Notes under the pieces: generated by a model
What the model was told of the DNA's origin: nothing
The model's database searches: none
The model's input: only the letters and a program-made list of their open reading frames with translations
Translations under genes and position numbers: made by a program
Source: Oxyruncus cristatus
Taxonomy: Eukaryota; Chordata; Aves; Passeriformes; Cotingidae
DNA length: 64,000 nt
Reading direction: 5' to 3'
Assembly (NCBI GenBank): GCA_013399855.1
Contig: VXAY01007414.1
Location: forward strand, 496,625-560,624
In this document: one piece after another, positions 38,271 through 48,453 of the stretch
How positions within the stretch are numbered: position 1 is the stretch's first letter
How the letters are laid out: the number at the start of each line of letters is the position of its first letter

Positions 38271-41200
38271 GCTACTGACAGGAGTGGACTTTTTAGAGAT
38301 GAAATAACTTTAGAAGTATTGCAGAGAATTCCTACTGAAAATACAGAAAATTTGATAAATTGAGCAAAACTACAAAGGCATGCGTGACCTACATGACTTT
38401 AATGCTTCATGGCTATGTAGTATTAAAATGGTTACATTCTGCCCTTAGACTCATCACCTCTACCTGTTTTAGTATTAAAACCCAGGGTTTATGAAAATAC
38501 TCATCACTCAAATAATGTGTGTTTGATACAGCTGATTCATATAGAAAGGAAATACAATTTGATAGGATCTCTCTTTGTGTTTATTCAAGAGAAGGAACAT
38601 GTATTCCAAGAGATTTAATGGATGTTTTCATGTCTTTATTTTTTCTTTTGCCCCTTTAAGCGTTACTAACAAAAATGCCCCATGTAAAATGCTTTCTTAC
38701 AGTGTCCTTACATGCTTAACATATCTGCATAGTCTTTGGCAGACACATCCTTGGAAATTGTACCAGTCAGCTTGGCAGCTTTGGCTGGAAGCCAGCCATG
38801 GCTTACTGGCCCCCCTCAGCTTCTGGTGGACAAAAGCAGAGCCTGTATCTGTGCGTGTGTAGTTCTTTGATTTTACTGTGCTAAAGTGGTGAAGGTGAAC
38901 TGGAGTAAATGCAGCATAGCAGAGCCTATGGACCCTCTGAAAAACAACTCTGGTACACATGAAATTTCTAGTTCAACTCACTGAGTGCAGTTGGGGTTTT
39001 TTTTTCATATTTTTTCATTAAGTATTGTAGTGGCTTTATGTTCTTCGAAGTTTGCTGGCATTATTTTGTCAGTTAGGGGTATGAAAAAGTCATCTTGATG
39101 GTCAGTTGGGCTATTCTGTGGAATAGGATGTGATTATTGTCCAAAAAGTCATCCTACCAGAATACTGATCTCCATCTGGGGAACTAGGTTAAACCGAAAT
39201 GTTCCTGCAGACTCTCTAGATGATAGAAGTAACTCTCTACGTTTGATGGATTTGCTGACATAGGTATATGGACAACGTTACCTTTTGGTCATAGACTATT
39301 TCATAGGTTTTATCAGGAATCAGATGGGGAAAATACCACTTTTTCTTTAGGTGTGAAATGTCCATTTTCATTTTTACTTATTCTTAGCTAGCTAAATGTA
39401 TCCATTTGTAGAAAAGTGCTAGTATTTGAGTGACAGTTAAAAATCTTTATTTCTCATAACACTTTGGTAGGTATTTTATGTGACTACTGAGTTTTCCATC
39501 TGTCTTTTTCATTAGGTAACAAATTATTGCAAGTCATATAGTAGAGAAGAGTGAAACTGCAGAAAGGAGTAACACTGGACTAAACTAATCAGTTCCTGTT
39601 TTTATTGAAATTATTATCAAACAACTTAATAAGTTGAGCAAATCTATTCAGACTATTCTGGAAGAAAAATAACTAATTGATTTTATTTCATTAAAAGATC
39701 TACTTTTTGATTGTCTTAGTACTTGGAGAGAGCTAAGCATATTTATAGACATTTTCTGAATGTGGAGGGCAGATTATCAGGAGGGAATACTAATGGAAGC
39801 TAGTACGAGAGCTTCAGGCTAGAAATACCACAAGGATCATGGCAATGACCTCAGATTAGTTGAAACTGTGTGTGGTGAAATAGGAGAGTCAAGTCTTGAG
39901 GGTAGGAAAAGAACTGTATATTGAGGAATTTCTTCCATGCTGCAGGAGTTGTTACTGTAATAAACTTGTGCCTGCATAACTTTTGCAGAAATTGGTGGAT
40001 ATGTGTTTGCTCTGTTTATCTGATGGCTGAGGGGGAAGGCTGGGGGGGAGCAGAGAACAATATGAGACTATGCCACCCTTACAGTCTTTTATACGACAGT
40101 TTTGCCAAATAAAAATCAAAGAAAAATTGGAAGTATCTTGGAATTTTAGTAAAAAACAAAACCCAAAAATTGTAAACTGGACTTCTGAGGAAAGGCCTGG
40201 CAGTTTTTATTGTGATCCCCTTTAGATTGTCCTGAAGTGTTCCAACAAAAATAGCTATTGTTGCAGTTTTATCCTTAGTTTTTAAAACTGATGCAGGTTT
40301 CAGCTAATGATTTGACATAAATAGGAGGAAGAAACAAGGGTGCTTTTTCTCACTTTTGTGTGTTAGCATTGCTGCTGACTTCAGTGTGAGGGAATGTTCA
40401 GGCGAGGACAGTGATTCAATGGACTTGTAGTTGAAGATCAAGCTAAACCAGCATGAAATAACAAAGCTTGCCCATCATCTCAAAAAGATATGGTTAACTG
40501 ATGATTAGTTAAAGAGTGATACTAATCTAATGACAATATTTAACCTCTGTTTTAGTTATACCCTGCTTGGCACCTTGAACTTAAAGAAATTCCAGAGCTC
40601 TGAATGCATCCAGGTTTTGGTTGCTATAGTCCAACCAGCTTTACTCATTAGTTGAATTTTTCAAATTTGGCACAAAATTTCCAAAGGATACATTGAGTGA
40701 CTGTGTTGGAAGAGAGTAGCAGTAGTTTCTGGTTCTGTGGGAAGGTTTCAATGCTCCAGTGCCCAAGCATCCAACATCAGCCAAATACAGATATTATCAT
40801 CAGTTAATACTTCTCTTCAGTTGGGAGCCCATGGATTAAGGTGTTGCCAGATGTCAGTAAGATATTTCAGTGCAGAAATTTGCTAGATATCTTGCCTACA
40901 CGGAGGGTGTCCTGTAGCTTCACGGAAAAGAAACTCATGAACTCAAATTTAAGCTTTAACCGTATTTTATTTTGTAACACTGAGGAGTTATTTAACTCAT
41001 CTGCCTCAGTTTTCTCTTCTTCATTATAAGATAATTCCGAGAGGATTGTGTGAGTACCAGTATTTTTCAATTTAAAATTCATCATGTAAGTGAATGAAAT
41101 GATATTTGTAAAGGTCACAGAAGAGGATGCAATCTTGTTTGTTTAGTTATTCTTGATTTATCAGGTATTTAACTTTTCTTTCTCTTGTGTGCTTCATGTT

Positions 41201-44200
41201 TTTCCTCTCTTAAATGACAAATTTCTAAAGATAACTCTTGTTCTTTAAACAAAAGCAAGTTGTGATTAAAGCTCTTCTAAGCATCTAAGCTGCCCTGCAC
41301 CAAGATCATTGTTAGCAATATAACCGTGACGACATGGAGCTTAGTTAGCATTGGGTCAGCACCATGTGTGTGGTGGAGGTGCTGAGAGATGTGAGCTGGG
41401 TGTTGTCCTGCCACCTGCATAACATTAGCTTTCACCATAAGGAGCAAACCTTTACCAGTTGTAACTACGGTCTTATTGTTATGGGTACTGTGCCAGCCCA
41501 TTTTGGTTGCGCAGGTCCGTGCTCTAAAGCCAGCCCAGACCTTGTGAGTTCAGGCAAGGTTCACCATTACTCTGTGTGGGCACGTCCTCACTTACCAAGT
41601 GGGTTTTGCAGCCCAGTGGCACTATCTGAGCTGAACACCTTCCGTGGATCTGGTGCATCTGCCTGAGCTGCAGCCACAGCATGGGCAGCGCTCAGAGCTG
41701 TGCTGGCTGGGCTAAAGGCACAGGGTGGCTGTACTGGGCACCCCTCAACCCAGCACTGGTGGGCTCAGCCCTGCCAAAATGAGGTTAACAATGCATCTTT
41801 CGTTGCACTGTGTTGCATTTTGTGTAGATCATCCCTGGGAGAAATGGCAAAACATTTTGCAAGTCCTGTCACTGACCCTTGGTAAAGGGGCATCGGAAAG
41901 TACTGTGTTTAGAAAGAGCTCTCTATGTAGGGAAGGAAAGGGCAATCATGTGGTGTGTTCACAGGATCATCATCAGATCTGGGTTTGATCTGGGCTTGTA
42001 AACCTTTCTTCGAACACGCCCTTTCGCCTCTTGGGTGTTTAATTTCCCTTTCTATGAAACATACTTCTTTGTTGACAGGAATGTTGTGGAGCAATTTGTA
42101 AAAAAGTTTCACGTTACTAAGGCCTACACATAAATGTTTTCTGCTGTGGCCTGTGTTTAAGTCTGTGGTCTGTTGCCCGTAGGGTAAAGAACGATCAGAA
42201 ATTCCAGAGGTATTTCTGAAACTAAGTTATACCAACATGACAAAAGCTTAACACTGCAGTTTGCCTTGTAGCTGTAGGACAGCCCAGGACCGGCAGTACC
42301 TTGGAGCTCCTGGAAGTGGCATTGTCTGACGTGCCCTTTCAGAACAATTGTGCGGTGTCGTTTCCTCATTCACACTCATCTTCATACCTGTTGTCCTAGA
42401 GTAGCAGTCCTCTTAGTCCTCCTTAGTCCTCTGTGTTGCATAAAACTGGGCACAACCTTCATGTTTCAGGTGAATCCATTGTAACAGAAGCATAAATGCA
42501 AGAGGGACTCCAGGGTACATGGAGATGTGAACATCCCTTGTGTTTAACTGTCGTTCCAGCAGCTTTGCTGACATATATGCTAACAGAAACTGTGCCTGAG
42601 TTATATTCTATTTCTTCTTGCTTTAATCTCCATGGGAATGATTTTTTACCTGAAGGTAAAACACACCTCAGAGCTCCAGCAGCTTCCATGAAGTGGGGCC
42701 TGTGGGTATTGACAGTGTTCAGGATTTCAACCAGGCAATGTGTGGGAGAAGAATAATGTCAATGACTTAAACTAATGAATTTTGAGTCTCTTTATTTTGT
42801 CATGCTCAAAAGGGATTTTTAGAAGTGAGCAGTTAGTTCTGTCGAAGAGGAAATGCCCTAAAGCATTGCTATATCATGATATGGATCAGACGACTCAAGA
42901 GGAAAGGCAGAAGGGTTTTTTAAGGGCATGTGATTTAAGAGAGAATAAAGAAAAAAAGAATTTATTATGCCTTTGAAAATGTCTTTTTCCCCTACAGTGA
43001 GATTGGGCCCAAAACATTTCTCCAAGTTGTATGTTTAAACTGTCTGTTTTAAGGCATAACATACATATTTGCTTTGAGAATCCAAGACTCAAGGACAACT
43101 ATAAATTTGTTTTGGATCAATATTTTGTAGGAGCTTTGGGGCACAGGCAGAGTCAAGACTGTTCTGAAATGATTTAGACTTCTGTATAAGGAAGATTTTT
43201 CAACTCTACCATTTATTTTATGTTGATGGTTTCAGTAGCTCGATATTCAGCACATTTTCAGTGGTCTGAAATGCAAAACCAGCATTTTCTGCATTCTGCA
43301 CTAACTTTTAAACGGGGCAGAAAAGAGAGTCACACACAACCGCAAAGCTGATATGCAAAGTGTGTCTTTTTAACCAAAAAATAATTTTTTGCCGCTAAAT
43401 CCATGAAAGTTTAAATGCCAAAACATAGAAGGTTCCTTGTGTTCTTCATAAGAACTTAAAGATATTATCAAGTAGCTGGATATGTTTTTGAACATCTTGG
43501 AAGAGTAAAATAAATGTAATCATTGACTTGCTTAATTTTTTTTACAAATATAGTTAGTTTCTAGATTCAGAAGAGTGTTTAGCTGCATAGAATTTTTGGA
43601 TGAGCACTAAAAAGACAATTTGACCTAGAAGAACATGGAGAAATAAATGATGTCTCAAATTATAATTAAAAAAGTAGTTTAATAACTCATTAAATATTGG
43701 CATTAGAAACAAAATTCATAGGAAAGTTCCTCTCAATTTTTGAAAGAAAACTAGTTAAATTTCAGTCTGAAACAGTTTTTTCAGCCAAAAGAAAATGGAG
43801 GTTTGCAGTAGGATTTATAAAGGTTCTGATGGCAATCTTAAAGAAAGAAGTATCAGCTCTTGATAATAATAGGAAAATTAAGTTAAGAACTCCATTTTAT
43901 AAAAGCAGCCTGATATGAAATACTGGTTAGGTAATGTTGAGTGGTCTGTTTAGTATTCAGGAAAATTAACATCTTCCTTCCCTAAGCACAAGCACAATTA
44001 TCTACCCACTGATTGTACGAACACCTGACTGTGTGTATTCTTTGCTCTGTAGCAATTATGGACTACATAAGGACAAAAATACTAAAGACTAAGGGAAAAG
44101 AGGGCTCATCTTAACTTGAAATGTCTTCTTTTCATTAAATACCTTTGTATTCTGAGACTTCAGCTTTTCCCATTGCTTTTGCTCAGTGTTTGTATCTCAG

Positions 44201-44407
44201 CACCATAAACTGCCCATCCTGTTGCTGATGACTTTCAAGTGAGAATCACTGAGTTACCATCTAAGTTTTGTGATTTGCTGCGATTTGGTGATGACTGATG
44301 GTAACTGCACTCAGGGCCTTGTGTTCCCAAACCCCCTGTTTGTACTGGCCATGGGAGAACAACATTACAGTGCATCTACACTGCAGTTGCTGTGGTGAAT
44401 CCAGTTT

Positions 44408-44963
44408 GTGTAAAATACTGTGCCTAGTTTTAGCCCACCTCTGTTGATTATTGGATTATTAGATGCAAAGGCTTGGCAGCACAGAATCTTCTCAGGATTG
44501 GAGAGAATGCAATGGAAGACCACAAGGATGATTAATTTGGTTGGAGCATCTTTGCTCTGACAAAAGGTTGAGAAAGCTGGAACTGTTCATCCTGGAGAAG
44601 AGAAGGCTCAAGGGGAGCGATGTCATCAATGTACAAAAGTACCTGAAGGGAGGGGTCAAAGATGACACAGCCAGGCTCCTTTTGTTCATGCCCATTGAGA
44701 AGACCAGAGGCAATAGTCACCAACTGAAACGTGTGAGGTTCCCTCCTTACATCAGGAAAGACTTCTTCACTGTGAGGGGGACCAAGCACTGGCACAAGTT
44801 TCCCAGAAAGGCTGTGGAGTCTCCCTCCCACAAGGTACTCAAAAGCTGTCTAGACATGAGATGTGAAAGTGGATGTAGGTGTCCCTGTTTGAGTGGGATG
44901 GGGGGTGGACCAGATGACCTCCAGAAGTGCCTTTCAACCTCAGCCATTCTGTGATTCTGTGAT
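44408..44963 (+). mobile_element. CR1 LINE 3' end (C-terminal ORF2 and 3' UTR)
   Basis: This copy is in the + sense. An open frame from 44541 to 44954 reads through the C-terminal tail of CR1 ORF2, with KLELFILEKRRLKGSD, QKYLKGG, HQLKRVRFPPYIRKDFFTVR and HWHKFPRKAVESPSHKVL, all typical CR1 blocks with substitutions. The 3' end follows the usual GGACCAGATGACCTCCAGAAG and finishes with ATTCTGTGATTCTGTGAT, the short tandem tail of CR1. The left end is weaker: from 44408 the sequence AATACTGTGCCTAGTTTTAG still fits the family. No TSD is expected for CR1 and none was seen. The open frame is a remnant, not a gene. Confidence 0.9.
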
Positions 44964-45137
44964 CTGCCACCTTTTAGCACCAATGCAGAAGCTAAACCTG
45001 TTCCGTCTCTTACAGACAGCAAGTAAAGGTGTTTCCTCCTGGCACAGTGCAGTGTTTTACAGAGACACCTGGGATGTCTCAGAAACAGCACAGTGGGCTT
45101 TCAGTGATACATGTTCAGGCAGGATACCCATGCCCTG

Positions 45138-45213
45138 GTTATGGATTCGATATGTATTGGATATGGATTGGATATGGATTGGATATGTATTGTATTGGAT
45201 ATTGTATATTGGT
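45138..45213. repeat. 11-bp minisatellite
   Basis: Four direct 11-base units (GATATGTATTG or GATATGGATTG) occupy 45149-45192, with a diverged unit before them (45138-45148) and degenerate material to about 45213. On the + strand one frame reads as Tyr/Trp/Ile/Gly-rich peptide, which is a by-product of the repeat. It begins about 175 bases after the CR1 3' end at 44963. Confidence 0.88.
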
Positions 45214-46489
45214 AAGCTGTGCTTACCAGTTCCTGTTTCCTCTGTATCCAGAGTAGTTTGGCTGAACACTTGCTTCTGATCTACTCCCTAGTGCTGTACA
45301 TCCCAGGAAATGTCATAGTTTGGTTGCAGTCCTGTGTCAGGTTTCCTGTTTCCTGCTGTACAGGTCCTATTAAGCCTTCCCACATTTGAGATGCTCATGA
45401 GAAGACCTTTTTTAGGAGCCAGGCCAAGCATGGTTAGAACTAATCAACACCATCAAGTCCGGTCTGATTTATTCTGTTGATTGGGATGGCTCTTCCTCAG
45501 TGCTTCACTCCTTGGAGGGCTTTGGAGCTTGAGATGGCATGGGGCTGGTCTGCAGCAATGCTCATGAGTCACCGTCATGCAGCACTGGCCAGTGGAGTAC
45601 AGGCACCTGGTGGTTATACAGGAGTCAGCATAGCCCTGGCAGGGCCAACAGAGGCATTGTGGAAGGGGTACTTCATATCCCTTCACTCAGTCCCTGGTCT
45701 GTATTATCCGTGTTTCTTTCCATTACTGAGCATCTCAGATCCTCCCATTCCCTGAAAATAGTTATATGACAGTGGTGTTCTTTCTGACTTGGTGAATAAC
45801 AGTGTCCATATTTTGCAGTTCAGCACCTAAGATTACTCATGTTTCTCCCTGAGTGCTAAGCATGACTATTAGCAGTGCTGTGAAACTGAAAGAATCCAAA
45901 ATTTCCCTTGGTTTTGTGTGAGACCTCAGTTTTACTCCTGCTAGGAGTTTCACTTGGGGCTTTATCCTATATCATGCCAGCAAATTGAATTGTGAATATA
46001 AAATTCCTAGTTCTAAAATGAAAGTGTGGGAGGGGTTGGGGTTTTATTGTTAACTATGAAGTTAAAATGCAAAATTTATGTAGAAGGAAAACTGGATGCT
46101 ATAAAAGGATAAATTTCTTCCTCAACTACTTTTAAAAAAAGTACCTTGTGATTTACCAACAACTTTCAATGCAGAGGAGACTTGGTGCATTTGGGATTTT
46201 TCATTAGCCTCCTTAAGGTAAACTTCTGATTTACCTATCTGAAGAACAGTAAGAGTCTTCTGAGTACTGGGGTTAGCACATTTATCAAGGTACAACCAAA
46301 TCATTGTTGTATGCTCTATTCCAGCAGTCTATTGAAAAGGAAAATGTCATATGTGCTTTATTTTTTAAGAATTGTGAGTGGATTTTTCTCTTCCCATTTT
46401 GGGCTTGTTATGTGTTCCACATAGACTTTGAAACCAGATCATTACTGTGGGCTTCAGAATACGTAACTTCCTATTACATTTGCTTGTAG

Positions 46490-46688
46490 GTGTATTATAT
46501 CTTCAGTACGGAGATGAAACAAAGCAGTTGCGGATGCCGAATGAAATCACAAGCACAGACACAATTCGTGCCCTTTTTGTAAGTGCCTTCCCCCAGCAAC
46601 TGACAATGAAAATGCTGGAATCGCCGAGTGTCGCCATTTACATCAAGGATGAGAGCAGAAACATATACTATGAGTTGTGTGATGTGAG
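46490..46688 (+). CDS. KIAA1217: KIAA1217 internal coding exon B (AIP3-like region)
   Basis: This 199-bp exon follows a TTTGCTTGTAG acceptor and ends at a GTGAGT donor. Its first two bases complete the Gly codon left open by the exon at 29015-29210, giving the junction SLG-VLYLQYGDETKQL. It encodes the start of the AIP3-like domain of the KIAA1217/SRCIN1 family, including RALFVSAFPQQLTMKMLE and VAIYIKDESRNIYYEL, which are nearly unchanged from the human protein as I remember it. The exon ends with two bases of a split Arg codon. In yeast AIP3/Bud6 the related region concerns actin regulation; in vertebrates these proteins act as cytoskeletal or junctional scaffolds, so a similar role is inferred. 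One oddity is Cys at the ELCDV position, where I remember Asn in the mammalian sequence. SRCIN1 is the alternative reading, but is less likely given the intron lengths and the preceding exon. Confidence 0.92.
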
Positions 46689-47556
46689 GTGAGTAAACAT
46701 GGAATTATAGCTGCTGGTTTTGTTGGTTTGGGGGTTTTTTTGTGTTTTTTGTTTTGTGGTGCGCTTACAGAATAAAAGGGTGTGGGGTTGATAAGTACCT
46801 GACAGAGAGTGGCCTGACACATAAAGGCACGTTCAGTGATGTCTGAGTAATATGGGAGGCCTGGTCTGACAGTGCCTTCAGCTGTAGGTGCAGTATCCAA
46901 ATGCACAAGCCACTGATAATGATGGCATACCTTGTTGAAATATTCATATAACACTTAGAGGTTCACATATTTAATATGTTTATTGAGTTTTAACTGAGAC
47001 ATAATGATTTTAAATACAGAATACAGAATAAACATTTACGGAAAAACGGGGCTTTTTGTTTGCTGGTAGCACAAAGCCTGACCTCATGAGCCTGAAATAA
47101 CAAACATGAACGTCACTTATTTCTTCACAACAATTCCAGTTCTTCATCATCTAACACAAACTGAGTTAACCATCGCAATTACAGTGTAGATGCACTGTAA
47201 TTTTTTTCTCCCATGGCCAGTGCAAACAGGAGTAAGACAAGTGTACTTTCCACTGCTGCACTGTTTCTTCTGGAGATCCTATGGCTCAGGTGTTTCTCCA
47301 GATCATGTTGTAGTTGAAAGAGCAAGCTGGAGCTTTTCTAGCCTTGCCACATCCAATTCTCCCATCCCTGTTCTTGGTCTCTGAACAATACCACACCATT
47401 TTCTCACCTCTGTTTTGCTGTCAGGCTGTTTATCCAGTGTCTCGTCATCAGCCAGCCTCTTAGATTTCAGTTTCTTTTAATCTTACTTGCTTTACAGATT
47501 CCCACACCCCTGTTTGGCCACTGTACTACCCCTGTGAAGACCCATCTGATTTTTTG

Positions 47557-47575
47557 CATCATCATCATCATCATC
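47557..47575. repeat. (CAT)n trinucleotide repeat
   Basis: Six CAT units in a row. It lies just before the left edge of the L2-like element. Confidence 0.9.
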
Positions 47576-48325
47576 AGTCATCATTTATCCAAGTTTCTTA
47601 TACATCAAACAGTCTTTCACAAGATCAAATCAACTGATTGAATCAAGATAGGTGTTACTACATCTCTGTTGCCAAGTGCATTATTGCGAACTATCATCTG
47701 GCCCATCAGCTTGTTTTCTCTCACTTTATCCCTCCATCTTCCCTCAAGTTTCAGACTAGCAGTTTATGACTTCATCTCCTCCCTGCCCCCGAGAATGTGG
47801 TTGTTGATTATCTTAATGCCACTCCACCTTTTTTTCTCTTGCTCCCATTGCAGGCATCACTCTGCCAACCTCAGGCCTGGCTCAATCTCAACATCTGCTT
47901 CCTCTGCTCCTACACCTGTATTGTAGAGTGTTTCTGGAGGAAATCCCACAACCCAGCTGACTTCCCCCATAACAAAATTCTCTCAGTTCTGCCACCCTTC
48001 TCACTTAGAAAACCCCAGCAGTTCCAGTTTATTGGAGTCCAAAGCATGCACTATCAGCTGCATTTTCACCACCTTTAAATAATTTCCACAACAGTTTCTC
48101 CATTTCTGTTCCTTACTCTTCACAAGATCTTGCCAGTGTCTCCCCACAGAGAACAGATGAAATGAAGCATCATTTTTCTCTCCTTTGCTTGCTGTGTCTT
48201 CCTTCACTTCTTTCTTCCTTATGTTAAATACAGGGGGTTCAGCCAACTCTTTAAGCTCTCCATCTCCCTCAGAGGTTCATGTTCCTCTGTGCCTTTCATT
48301 AGGCAATCACACTCCTTCTGCTTTT

Positions 48326-48352
48326 CTTTCTTTTTTTTTTTTTTTTTTTTTT
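48326..48352. repeat. Poly-T tract next to assembly gap
   Basis: A run of T, interrupted once near its start, ends 17 bases before the 85-base gap. Such homopolymers often break assemblies, which fits the gap position. Confidence 0.9.
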
Positions 48353-48368
48353 CACTGGGGAGCAAGCA

Positions 48369-48453
48369 NNNNNNNNNNNNNNNNNNNNNNNNNNNNNNNN
48401 NNNNNNNNNNNNNNNNNNNNNNNNNNNNNNNNNNNNNNNNNNNNNNNNNNNNN
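48369..48453. other. Assembly gap (85 N)
   Basis: Unknown sequence of 85 placeholder bases just after a poly-T run, inside the L2-like region. The two edges carry similar words, TCACTGGGGAGCAAGCA on the left and TCACTGGGGACAAAGCA on the right. Confidence 0.99.

Larger units (their letters stand above)
29211..46489 (+). other. KIAA1217 intron between exons A and B (17.3 kb)
   Basis: The intron starts with GTAAGA and ends with TTGTAG. It holds most of the LINE material in the window: two minus-strand LINE pieces (31057-32290 and 32355-32800), an old plus-strand CR1 piece (about 37470-38270), and a plus-strand CR1 3' end (44408-44963) followed by a short minisatellite. The stretches 29230-31050, 32810-37460, 38280-44400 and 45220-46480 contain no gene I can support. 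An open frame of 127 codons at 29677-30060 resembles no family I know and is probably chance. A TAATTA-rich tract lies at 35228-35275. Confidence 0.85.

Noticed and set aside
44541..44954. 137-codon open frame as a gene
   Set aside because: It is the C-terminal part of CR1 ORF2, ending in the CR1 3' tail.
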